Shown here piece by piece: positions 8,653 to 17,454 of a DNA stretch of 64,000 nucleotides. The translations under genes and the position numbers were made by a program. Under the pieces are notes generated by a model. The model was not told the DNA's origin. It ran no database searches and saw nothing but the letters and a program-made list of their open reading frames with translations. Each line of letters opens with the position of its first letter. Positions within the stretch are counted from its first letter, which is position 1. Origin of the DNA: Muricoccus harenae (GTDB lineage Bacteria > Pseudomonadota > Alphaproteobacteria > Acetobacterales > Acetobacteraceae); assembly GCF_009848505.1 (NCBI RefSeq), contig NZ_WWDL01000001.1:62001-126000 (forward strand), in the 5' to 3' direction.

Positions 8653-9404
8653 TCAGTCCCTGTAGGAAGGATCCGTGCGGTCGAGCTGCCGCAGGAAGGC
8701 AGGCCATTCGCGCTCTCCGGCCACCAGGATGTCGCCCTGATTCTCCCAGAACTGGCGTGCCGCCCTCTCGCAGACCTCATGCGGCGGGAGGACGAGGCGC
8801 GCGCCGGACGCGGCAGCCGCCTGCATGGAAAGCTGCACTTTCGCTGCACGCTCGAAGTAGTAGAGCAGCATGAAGGCCTCGGCCGGCGTGCGCCCGGTCG
8901 TCAGCAGGCCATGGTTCCGCATCAGCATGACCCGATGCTGCCCCAGGTCGCGCACAAGTCGCTCCTGCTCGTCCATGTCGATGGCCACGCCTTCGTAGTC
9001 GTGGAAGGCCTGGCGGTTGTAGAAGCGCATGGCGAACTGGCTGAGCGGCAGCAGCCCCCCCTCCTGCCCCGACACGGCGAGGCTGGCATCCGAATGGGTG
9101 TGCAGCACGCAGACCGCGTCATGCCGGCCCTTATGGATAGCCGCATGGATGACAAATGCGGCGAGGTTCACCTCATGCGGGGAGTTGTCGAGCTTGCGGC
9201 CCTCGGTGTCGATGCGCACGAGGGAGGAAGCCGTCATCTCCTCGAACAGCAGCCCATAGGGGTTGATGAGGAACTGATCCTCCGCCCCCGGCACGCGCAT
9301 GGAGATGTGGTTGTAGATCAGGTCATCGAGCCCGAGCCGCGCGATCAGCCGGTAGATCGCGGCCAGCGCGACCCGCGCCTCTTGCTCGGTGGCGGGGGCG
9401 GCCT

Positions 9405-9408
<4 letters not shown>
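8653..9408 (-). CDS. Class II aldolase/adducin family protein
   Basis: 251 residues, the size of fuculose-phosphate-aldolase-like class II aldolases. Seen: IYNHISMRVPGAEDQFLINP (substrate-binding N terminus), zinc ligands in VLHTHSDA, and a C-terminal RNHGLLTTG histidine. Such proteins cleave or epimerise sugar phosphates, decarboxylate, or in the adducin-like branch have unknown substrates. The start overlaps the end of the ATPase gene by four bases and the gene ends about 63 bases before the binding-protein gene, so it belongs to the transport/monooxygenase operon. This suggests that the imported compound yields an aldol-type intermediate, which is inference. Confidence 0.9.
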
Positions 9409-10238
<830 letters not shown>

Positions 10239-10646
10239 CGATCAGCAACAGGCCTCCGGAAGTTGGGCCCGCTCTGCCGCTTGCTCAGCAACCGCTGTGC
10301 CAGAATGCACCCGTGGGCTGTCCAGCGTTGACGGAAAGGGTGCGGCGGGTGGTGCGGCGCCGCCGAATTGCATACGGGGATATGCCCATATGTGCACAAC
10401 TGCTCGAATCTTTGGCAGTTGAGGCGGGTCGGGCGCAGGAATCGGGCATATGGTCTATTGTTCGGCTGCCGTAGCGCTCTGCCGACCGAGCCGAAGGCGC
10501 GAAGTGGCTGCTTCAAAGCATGGTCGCAACCATGCCGTCGCTTGCCACCTCATGAGGTGAAAGCCTGCCGAGCTTCCTTGCCGCCTCTCGACAGCTGATT
10601 GGTATGCAACTTGCTGAACCTTGCATACCAAACCCGGAGCCCTCCC
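10239..10646. other. Divergent intergenic region with repeat elements
   Basis: This 408-base gap lies between the divergent ABC operon (minus) and the SDR/aminotransferase operon (plus), so it must carry both promoters. It contains the inverted repeat at 10599-10631, an isolated matching half-site TTGCATAC at 10368-10375, and several ATATG-rich tracts between 10376 and 10455 that are AT-rich for this genome. No protein-coding sequence is convincing here. Confidence 0.7.
10599..10631. promoter_or_regulatory. Operator-like inverted repeat upstream of the SDR gene
   Basis: TTGGTATGCAA (10599-10609) and TTGCATACCAA (10621-10631) are exact reverse complements separated by 11 bases, ending 15 bases before the TTG start at 10647. 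An 11/11 match with centres 22 bases (two helical turns) apart is the geometry of a dimer or tetramer operator, for example of a GntR-type repressor. The position over the leader suggests repression. No regulator gene is adjacent, so the protein that binds is unknown. Confidence 0.75.
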
Positions 10647-11426
10647 TTGCAGCTCGACCTGACCAACAAGACCGCCCTCATCACCGGCGCCTCCAAGGGC
10701 ATCGGCCTCGCTTGCGCCGAGGTCCTGGCCGCCGAGGGCTGCCACCTGCACCTGGCCGCCCGCAACGGCACCGCCATGGAGGAGGCCGCCGCCCGGCTGC
10801 GCGCCGAGCATGGGATCAAGGTCACGGTCCATGCCGCCGATCTTGGCAGCACCGCCGCCATGGAGGCGCTGGTCCAGGCGGTGGGCGATGTCGACATTCT
10901 GGTCAACAACGCCGGCGATATCCCCGCCGGGTCGCTCTCCGTCGTCACGGACGAGGCGATCCGCACGGGTTTCGACCTGAAGGTCTTCGGCTACATCACC
11001 CTCACGCGCCTCTACTACCCGCGCATGAAGGGCAAGGATGGCGTCATCATCAACGTCATCGGCAATTCTGGAGAGAACTGGGATGCCAGCTACTTCGCCG
11101 GCTCCACCGGCAATGCCGCGCTGATGTCCTTCAGCAAGGCCATCGGCGGCCGCAGCCTCGATGACGGCATCCGCGTCGTCGGTATCAATCCCGGTCCCGT
11201 CGCCACAGACCGCATGCTCAAGATCATGCGCCGCAAGGCGATCGACATGCTGGGCGACGAAACCCGCTGGGAGGAGCTGTTCGACAAGTATCCCGGCAAG
11301 CGCCCTGCCACCGCCCGCGAATGCGCCGATCTGGTGGCCTTCATGGCCTCGCCGCGCGCCGGCTACATCACCGGCACAGTGGTTACCATCGACGGCGGCA
11401 TCGCCGCCCGTGGCTCGGTCATCTGA
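10647..11426 (+). CDS. SDR-family protein lacking the catalytic lysine
   Basis: 259 residues from a TTG with GGAG about 9 bases upstream; longer frames reach back into the inverted repeat and are less likely. Rossmann features are intact: TGASKGIG cofactor loop, VNNAGDIPAG, and a C-terminal DGGIAARGSVI. The active-site segment reads GNSGENWDASYFAGSTGNAA, so the serine and tyrosine are present but the YxxxK lysine is a serine. It could be a noncanonical dehydrogenase or a member of an SDR subfamily with altered chemistry. It is followed after 14 bases by an aminotransferase gene, probably in one operon controlled by the operator just upstream. Confidence 0.88.
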   Translation: MQLDLTNKTALITGASKGIGLACAEVLAAEGCHLHLAARNGTAMEEAAARLRAEHGIKVTVHAADLGSTAAMEALVQAVGDVDILVNNAGDIPAGSLSVVTDEAIRTGFDLKVFGYITLTRLYYPRMKGKDGVIINVIGNSGENWDASYFAGSTGNAALMSFSKAIGGRSLDDGIRVVGINPGPVATDRMLKIMRRKAIDMLGDETRWEELFDKYPGKRPATARECADLVAFMASPRAGYITGTVVTIDGGIAARGSVI

Positions 11427-11440
11427 GCAGGAGCACGGAC

Positions 11441-12571
11441 ATGTCCGACGCGCTGGTCCGCAACCGCTACTTCGACGAACTCACCGCCACCCCCGACCTG
11501 GCCTGGATGGGGCAGAACACCAACCACATCCCCGCCCATCCGGCCGTTCGCGCCGCCATGATCCAGGCGATCGAGGCGGGCGAATTCAACGCCTACGCCC
11601 CCCCGCTGGGCTTCGAGGCACTACGGGCGGCCATCACGGCCGATCTTGGCCTGCCGGAGGCCGAGGCGCTGGTGACAGAGGGCGGCGTCAACGCCCTCGC
11701 CCTCGTTTGCCGTGCCCGCTGCAAGCCGGGCACCACCTTCGTCACCACCGACCCCAGCTGGAAATGGCCGCTCCTCTTTGCCCGCCAGGCCGGCGCCGAG
11801 GTGATCGAGATCCCGATCTACGACCCGGCCTGCGACTACAAGCTCACTCCCGAGGCACTGGCGGCGGCGGTGGATGCCCGCACCGCCGTCATCTACCTTG
11901 TGGACCCGAACAACCCGCTCGGCATCCGATACACCGCCGAGGAGATCGCGGCCTTCGCCACCATCGCCAAGGATTGCGGCGCCCTGCTGGTGCATGACTG
12001 CACCTATCGCGACTTCGCCGATGGCCATCACCCGGCGCTCCGCGTCGCGCCCGAACACTCGGTGGTCTCGGTCAGCTTCTCGAAGTGGCTCGGGCTGGCC
12101 GGCATGCGCATCGGGGCGCTGGTCACCCCGCGCGCCCTGCTCGAGGAGTTCGCGGCCCAGGCCACCAGCGTCCTCGGCGCCAGCGTCATCGCCCAGCGCG
12201 CCGCCCAGGCCGGGCTGGCCGTGAAGGCGGAATGGATGGCGGAGGTCCGCCGGATCGATACCGCGAACAAGGCCATGATCCGCGAGGCTGCCGAGGCGAT
12301 CGGCCTGACCATTCCCGTCTGGCCCAGCCACGGCAACTTCCTGGTGCTGGAAACCGGCGCCGCCGGCCTGCGCCCCGAAGCCCTGGTGGAGGCCGCCCGT
12401 CGGCGCGGCATCATGATCCGCCAGGGCACCTATCACACCGCCCGCTTCGGGGACCGCTTCATCAAGGTCAGCACCTCCGTCCCGACCGAATGGGCCATCC
12501 GCCTCCGCAACGCACTCCCCGACATCACCGCGGAAGCGCGTACCCTCAACGACCTGCCGCCACAGTTCTAA
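11441..12571 (+). CDS. PLP-dependent aminotransferase, class I/II
   Basis: 376 residues from an ATG with AGGAG about 8 bases upstream. Fold-type I landmarks are seen: a VDPNNPLG turn with the PLP-contacting asparagine (about residue 158), Asp186 in LVHDCTYRD, and the Schiff-base lysine in VSFSKWLGLAGMRIG (about residue 215). It should transfer an amino group from an amino acid or amine to a keto acid. Placed between an SDR and a cupin protein, it may act on an intermediate of the same catabolic route. Substrate specificity cannot be read from the sequence. Confidence 0.9.
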   Translation: MSDALVRNRYFDELTATPDLAWMGQNTNHIPAHPAVRAAMIQAIEAGEFNAYAPPLGFEALRAAITADLGLPEAEALVTEGGVNALALVCRARCKPGTTFVTTDPSWKWPLLFARQAGAEVIEIPIYDPACDYKLTPEALAAAVDARTAVIYLVDPNNPLGIRYTAEEIAAFATIAKDCGALLVHDCTYRDFADGHHPALRVAPEHSVVSVSFSKWLGLAGMRIGALVTPRALLEEFAAQATSVLGASVIAQRAAQAGLAVKAEWMAEVRRIDTANKAMIREAAEAIGLTIPVWPSHGNFLVLETGAAGLRPEALVEAARRRGIMIRQGTYHTARFGDRFIKVSTSVPTEWAIRLRNALPDITAEARTLNDLPPQF

Positions 12572-12582
12572 GGAGGCACCTC

Positions 12583-12642
12583 ATGCCCCTCATCGAGGCG
12601 AACGCTCGGTTCCAGGCCGGCGCCAGGGAGATCGCGCGATGA
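12583..12642 (+). CDS. Possible 19-residue leader peptide
   Basis: A tiny frame MPLIEANARFQAGAREIAR starts 9 bases after AGGAGG and its TGA overlaps the ATG of the following cupin gene in an ATGA arrangement. Spacing and overlap look like a translated, coupled leader, or the preserved start of a lost gene. There is no homology evidence. It may simply be the leader region of the cupin gene. Confidence 0.35.
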   Translation: MPLIEANARFQAGAREIAR

Positions 12643-13555
12643 CCGACATGGCCGACCTGCCGGTTCAGCTGCCGTCCGCCCCCCAAAGCGCGGCGGCGGC
12701 GCGGGCGCGCTTCTTCAATTCTGGCAATGCCTTCAACATCGAGCTGCCGCCCGTGCCCGCCGCCGATTTCGCGACCGTGCTGGCAGAAGCCGATGCGCCG
12801 GATGCGCCCACCGGCCTGCATGCCTGCGACCAGTCGGATGCCATGGCTGCGGCTTCCCGGCCACCACCCCGCTGATGCTGGCCCGCTATGCCCGCATCCG
12901 CGCGGGCGAGGCGCTGGAGCTCGCCCTGCACGCCACCGGCCTGATTGCCCATGTGCTGCGCGGCACCGGCGAGGTTTCCGGGGAAGAGGGCTTCGCCTGG
13001 TCCACGGGCGACATCCTCCTGCTGCCCGGCGACCAGCCGAGGACGCTGCGCGCAACGGCGGATTCCCTCATCTGGATCGTCACGAACGAGCCCATGCTGG
13101 CGCTGGACGGCGCCCGCCCCGGCCCGGGTACTGTGCAGCCGGTGCATTACCCGGCCGCGGAGATCGAGCGGCAGCTCGCGCTGCTCGCCACCACCACGAC
13201 CAACCCGGGCACGTCGGGCCTCGCCCTGATCTTCGCCTCGGACAAGCTGGAGGCCGGACGCAACATCACGCCCAGCCTCACCCTGTCGCTCAACACCCTT
13301 CCCTCGGGGGAGGCGCAGCCGCCGCACCGGCACAACTCTGCCGCCATCACCCTCATCCTGCAGGGCGAAGAGTGCCATTCGATGGTGGGTGCCGCGCGCT
13401 GTCCCTGGCGAATTGGCTCCACCCTCGTCCCCCCGCCGGGTGAGGCGCATTCGCACCACAATGGCGGCGGCGAGCAGGCACGCTTCCTGATCGTGCAGGA
13501 CGGCGGCCTGCACTACCACGCGCGCACCATGGGCTTCGCCTTCCTCGAAGGTTAA
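12639..13555 (+). pseudogene. Two-cupin protein (gentisate-dioxygenase-like), frameshifted
   Basis: Two frames together encode one cupin protein of about 304 residues. The first (12639-12875) begins MTDMADLPVQL and breaks at DQSDAM; the second continues in the next frame as GCGFPATTPLMLARYARIRA. Adding one G in the GG at 12845-12846 joins them as AMGCGFPATTPLM, so a one-base deletion is the simplest explanation. The N-terminal cupin resembles the gentisate 1,2-dioxygenase/hydroxynaphthoate dioxygenase fold, and the C-terminal cupin has candidate metal ligands in PPHRHNSAA and AHSHHNGGG. It follows the aminotransferase and points convergently at an FAD hydroxylase. Either a real recent pseudogene or a sequencing error. 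Confidence 0.8.
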
Positions 13556-13571
13556 GCGAGGGCCCTTCGCG

Positions 13572-15161
13572 CTAGCTCCGGCCGATGGCCCGGCCCAGGA
13601 TGGCCGCCGCATCTTCTGCGCGGCCATCCCCGGCCCAGGCCACGAATTGGTCGGGCCGCACGAGCACCTGCGGCGCACCGTAATTCGCGCGTGCCTCCAA
13701 ACCGCCCTCCACCACCGTGAGCGGCACGCCCAACCGCGCGGCCGCCTCCACGAAAGGCGCGGCGCCGCCACCCTCGAGGTCGAGCAGGGTGAAGCCCGGC
13801 CCCAGTGCCTCGAACACGTTCACGCCGGAGGCCAGGGGCTGCGGCGCAAGATGATGCCCCGCGCGCGCCGCAAGGCTGTGCGACCCCATGGCGCTGCAAC
13901 GCCCGTCCGCCGGCCCGGACACAATGGCCGAGCCTTCGTAATTCGGCTCGAAGGAGGCGACCTCCGAGCGGGCACCGGATTGCCGCGCCGTCCACTCCGC
14001 CTCGAAGGCCGCCCGGTCGCGTGCGGGATCGAAGGCTGCCAGGAAGTCGCGGTCGGAATGGATCGCCTTCTCGATGAAGTCACCCGCAGTGGAGGCGAAG
14101 ACTGGCCGGCGCTCCGCGTCATAGGAATCGAGCAGCCCCGGCCCTGCCCAGCCGGACAGCACCGCCTCCAGCTTCCAGGCGAGGTTGGCCGCATCCTCCA
14201 ACCCCGTGTTGATGCCATAGCCGCCATAGGGCGGGTGGCTATGCGCCGCATCCCCCGCGATGAAGGCGCGGCCCTTGCGGTAGCTGTCGGCGATGGCGAA
14301 GCGCAGGTCCCAGAAGCCGATATGCTCGAATTCCACGTCGAACTCAGCGCCCACGGCGCGATGCAGATAGGCGCGGAAATCCATGCTGTCCTTCGTGGTG
14401 CCGGCCGGCACCGGCGCGTGGAAGAACCAGGTCGTGCCCAGGTCCACGCGGCCGAAGAACTGCCAGTAACCTTTCAGATCAGGATGCAGCACATTGTAGA
14501 AGGACTTGCCAGGATAGCGCTTCAGCAACTCGTGCAGCCGCTCCGAGCGGAAGACGAGCAGCACCATCAGCCGGTCATGGTCCGAACGCGTCTGGGTGAT
14601 GCCCGTCGCCTCGCGGATGGTGGAGCGGCTGCCGTCGCAGCCGACGACATATTCGGCCCGCAGGACCCGCCGCCCCGTACCGCCGCGCTCGGCTACCGTC
14701 ACGCGCATGCTCGCCTCGTCCTGCTCCACCGCTTCCGCGGACCAGCCATAGAACGTCTGCACCGTGGGCAGCTCCGCTGCGCGCGCGCGCAGCACGGCCT
14801 CGGTCGCATATTGCGGAAGGCGCTCGTTATCCGTGTAGTAGAAGGGCCGCACCAACTCGCGCTGCAGCCAGTCGTAGTGGTAGTCACTCAGCAGTGTGCC
14901 ATAGGCGGTCATGCCGCCGATGCCGTATTCCTTCGGGATGGTGCGGGCGGCGCGCAGCGCCTTCTCGCAGCCCCAGAAATGGAAGTGCTCCAGCGTCCGC
15001 TGCGTCAGGTTCTGGCCCTTGGGGATCGGCTGCGGCTGGAGATGACGCTCCACCAGGATGCAGCGCACGCCCCGCTGCCCGAGCGCGATGGCAAGCCCGG
15101 TGCCGACCGGCCCGCCCCCCACGATGACGACCTGTGTGCTGTCCTGATCGGCGGCGTTCAT
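13572..15161 (-). CDS. FAD-dependent aromatic hydroxylase (PheA/TfdB family)
   Basis: 529 residues. The three flavoprotein hydroxylase motifs are present: VVIVGGGPVGTGLA (dinucleotide binding, about residue 11), VVGCDGSRSTIREATG (DG motif, about residue 173) and FIAGDAAHSHPPYGGYGINT (GD motif, about residue 295). The C terminus has the thioredoxin-like domain of the phenol/2,4-dichlorophenol hydroxylase branch. It should hydroxylate a phenolic or heteroaromatic ring using NAD(P)H and O2. The tandem Bug genes lie upstream on the same strand 202 bases away, so they may share transcription. Together with the nearby cupin (ring-cleavage-type) protein this suggests aromatic degradation. Confidence 0.9.
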   Translation of the reverse strand: MNAADQDSTQVVIVGGGPVGTGLAIALGQRGVRCILVERHLQPQPIPKGQNLTQRTLEHFHFWGCEKALRAARTIPKEYGIGGMTAYGTLLSDYHYDWLQRELVRPFYYTDNERLPQYATEAVLRARAAELPTVQTFYGWSAEAVEQDEASMRVTVAERGGTGRRVLRAEYVVGCDGSRSTIREATGITQTRSDHDRLMVLLVFRSERLHELLKRYPGKSFYNVLHPDLKGYWQFFGRVDLGTTWFFHAPVPAGTTKDSMDFRAYLHRAVGAEFDVEFEHIGFWDLRFAIADSYRKGRAFIAGDAAHSHPPYGGYGINTGLEDAANLAWKLEAVLSGWAGPGLLDSYDAERRPVFASTAGDFIEKAIHSDRDFLAAFDPARDRAAFEAEWTARQSGARSEVASFEPNYEGSAIVSGPADGRCSAMGSHSLAARAGHHLAPQPLASGVNVFEALGPGFTLLDLEGGGAAPFVEAAARLGVPLTVVEGGLEARANYGAPQVLVRPDQFVAWAGDGRAEDAAAILGRAIGRS

Positions 15162-15363
15162 GCTGGGCGTGTCCGGTCCTGCGTTCGGGCGAAGTGGCGC
15201 GCTGGCGGCGCCTTGGGCACCTGCACCGGCCCGGCTGCCTGAGCCGCTCGCGCCGGTCGGCCCGCGATGCCCGCGAAGCTTTCACAGCCCTGTCTCATCG
15301 TCAAGATCGTCAGTCGTCTGATGGATTTCTGCCGGAGCGGAAAGGCGCCCCGGACGACGCCCC

Positions 15364-16338
15364 TCACTCCACCCGGATATTGGCCGCCGAGGCCACTTCC
15401 CGCCAGCGCAGCATGTCCTCCTGCAGGAAGCGGTTGCCCGCCTCGAGCGAAACCGGGCGAGGCGTCGCGCCCTCATTCGTCAGGTTCGTGGCCAGCCGCC
15501 CTTCGGCCAAGGCGGCATTGGCGGCCGCGTTGATCCGGCTGCGAATGGGACCAGGCAGGTCGCGCCGCCCGAGCAGTCCCCACCAGATGCCCGCCTCGTA
15601 ATCCGGCAGGCCGCTCTCGCGGGGGGTGGGCGCTGGGGGCCCGCTGGCCGGCCGTTCCTCCGAGGTCCAGCCGAGCACCTTCACCTTCTTCCCTGTGATC
15701 AGCCCCGCGGCCGCTGTGGCCGTGGTGAAGGTCAGCTGGATGGTGCCGGCGACCAGATCGTTCAGCACCGGCCCGGTGCCGCGATAGGGCACATGCTGCA
15801 TGTCGAGCTGCCCGGCCTTAAGCGCGAAAAGCGCTCCGCCCATATGCCCGATGCTGCCGATCCCCGCGGATCCGTAATCCACCGTCCCCGGACGGGCGCG
15901 GATATACGCCACCGCCTCCGCCATCGTGTCGGGCGGGAAACTCGGCGCGGCCAGCATGACGAGGGGCGCCGTGGCCAGCAGCGCCAGCATCGTGAAGTCG
16001 CGCCCTGCATCATAGGGCGTGGTTTGCACCGCCGCGCTGGTGGCGAAGGTGGAGGATGTGACCATCAGCGTGTAGCCATCGGCCGGCGCACGCGCGACCT
16101 CGGCGGAGCCGATGGTGCTGCCGGCGCCGCCCTTGTTGTCCACGATGAAGGGCTGGCCCAGGGCACGCTGCAACTCCTCGGCAAGCGGCCGCGCCACCGC
16201 GTCGTTGCTACCGCCGGGCGGGAAGGGCACGACGACGCGCACCGGGCGGGCAGGCCAGGCCGGCTGCGCGAGGGCGGCGCGGGGAAGCCCCGCGATCAAG
16301 GGGGCTGCGAGGATCGGCAGCAGACTGCGGCGTTGCAT
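15364..16338 (-). CDS. Bug-family substrate-binding protein
   Basis: 324 residues. The export signal ends near ALAQ (residue 24). Mature features: WPARPVRVVVPFPPGGSNDA, VDNKGGAGSTIG, APADGYTLMVTSS, YGSAGIGSIGHMGG and HVPYRGTGPVLNDL. It is a periplasmic carboxylate-type binding protein of the TctC family. It lies 21 bases downstream of another Bug gene on the same strand, and the hydroxylase gene follows, so it is probably the uptake receptor for the substrate of this island. No TctA/TctB partner is present in the window. Confidence 0.92.
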   Translation of the reverse strand: MQRRSLLPILAAPLIAGLPRAALAQPAWPARPVRVVVPFPPGGSNDAVARPLAEELQRALGQPFIVDNKGGAGSTIGSAEVARAPADGYTLMVTSSTFATSAAVQTTPYDAGRDFTMLALLATAPLVMLAAPSFPPDTMAEAVAYIRARPGTVDYGSAGIGSIGHMGGALFALKAGQLDMQHVPYRGTGPVLNDLVAGTIQLTFTTATAAAGLITGKKVKVLGWTSEERPASGPPAPTPRESGLPDYEAGIWWGLLGRRDLPGPIRSRINAAANAALAEGRLATNLTNEGATPRPVSLEAGNRFLQEDMLRWREVASAANIRVE

Positions 16339-16359
16339 GGCAGCGGGGTCCTTGAGGCG

Positions 16360-17346
16360 TCAGTCGAGGAAGATCTGCGCGGCCTTCGCCACGCCGCGCC
16401 AGCGCTCGATCTCGGCGCGCTGGAAGGCGCCGTATTCCTCCGGCGAGTTGCCGACGACGGTGTAGCCCGCCTCCTCCAGCCGTGGCGCGACGGTGGGATC
16501 GCGCAGCGCACGCACCACCTCCTCATGCAGCCGGGCCAGGAGCGGGCGCGGCAGCCCGGCCGGCGCCATCACGGCCTGCCAGGAGCTGACCTCGAAGTCT
16601 GAAAGCCCGCATTCCTTCGCGGTGGGTACGTCTGGCAACAGCGGGTTCCGCTCGGCCGAGGTGACGAGGATGGCGCGCAGCCTGCCGTCCTTCACCGGCT
16701 CGATGATGGTGCCAAGGCCCTGGAAGGAAATCTGGGTGCGGCCAGCCAGCTGGTCCGTCACCGCCGCGGCCCCACCGCGGGAAGGGACATGCGTCGCCTC
16801 CGTTCCCGTCTTCTGGTTGAACAGCTCCATCGTCAGATGCGGGGAGGAGCCGATGCCGCTGGTGGCGTGGAAGACATTGCCCGCGTTCGCCTTCATCCAG
16901 GCGACCACGCCAGGAAGATCCGTGGCCGGCACTTTCTCCGGATTGGTGACGAGGACATTGGGCGTGGTGACCGCCAGCGTCACCGGCGTGAAGTCGCGCA
17001 CCGGGTCGTAGCCGGGGTCGCGGTACAGCACAGCATTGAGCGCAAAGACGCCGATGGAGCCGACCAGCACGGTGTAGCCATCCGGCGCGCTGCGGGCGAG
17101 CTGGCGCGCGGCGATCTGCCCGTTTGCAGTCGGCTTGTTCTCCACTACCACGGGCTGGCCGATCGTTTGGGACATGCGGTTGCCGATGGCGCGCGCCACC
17201 ACGTCGGAGGCGCCGCCGGCCGCGAAGGGCACCAGGAAGGTCACGGGCCGCGAGGGCCAGCCAGGTTGCGCCGCAAGCGGGCGTATCATCCCCAAGCCCG
17301 TCCCTGCCGCCAGGAGCCCGATCGCATTGCGCCGGCTGATACCCAT
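16360..17346 (-). CDS. Bug-family substrate-binding protein, tandem copy
   Basis: 328 residues. The signal peptide includes RRNAIGLLAAGTGLGM and cleavage follows PLAAQ. Seen: WPSRPVTFLVPFAAGGASDV, VVENKPTANG, SAPDGYTVLVGS and HVPSRGGAAAVTDQL. It is distinct from the next gene at the sequence level (for example HVPSRGG rather than HVPYRGT), so the pair is an old duplication or two receptors of different specificity. It is divergent from the IclR regulator at 17455 and is a probable target of it. Confidence 0.92.
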   Translation of the reverse strand: MGISRRNAIGLLAAGTGLGMIRPLAAQPGWPSRPVTFLVPFAAGGASDVVARAIGNRMSQTIGQPVVVENKPTANGQIAARQLARSAPDGYTVLVGSIGVFALNAVLYRDPGYDPVRDFTPVTLAVTTPNVLVTNPEKVPATDLPGVVAWMKANAGNVFHATSGIGSSPHLTMELFNQKTGTEATHVPSRGGAAAVTDQLAGRTQISFQGLGTIIEPVKDGRLRAILVTSAERNPLLPDVPTAKECGLSDFEVSSWQAVMAPAGLPRPLLARLHEEVVRALRDPTVAPRLEEAGYTVVGNSPEEYGAFQRAEIERWRGVAKAAQIFLD

Positions 17347-17416
17347 CGCATTTCCTCCACGCCGCCCGGCGTCCTTGCCGGCATCCTAGCGAATGTCTTC
17401 CGCTCCACGCAAGTTG

Positions 17417-17433
17417 CTTCCATCTGACGGAAG
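17417..17433. promoter_or_regulatory. Candidate IclR operator
   Basis: CTTCC-N7-GGAAG forms an inverted repeat 22 bases before the IclR start and within the 108-base region shared with the divergent Bug genes. IclR-family sites are often TTCC/GGAA dyads, and these regulators commonly repress themselves and a divergent operon. The assignment rests on motif resemblance and position. Confidence 0.45.
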
Positions 17434-17454
17434 TGTCTGCTAGGTCTTGGTGCC

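Noticed and set aside
10239-10400. Possible TPP riboswitch upstream of the NMT1/THI5-like transporter operon
   Set aside because: A CTGATC-like element is visible on the minus strand, but the required CTGAGA motif and the paired arms are missing.
10425-10500. A tRNA-like pattern on the minus strand (D-arm-like GCTCGGTCGGCAGAGC, then a CCGATTCC resembling a T loop at the right distance)
   Set aside because: The acceptor, anticodon and T stems do not pair, so it is at most a degenerate remnant or chance. Not annotated as a tRNA.
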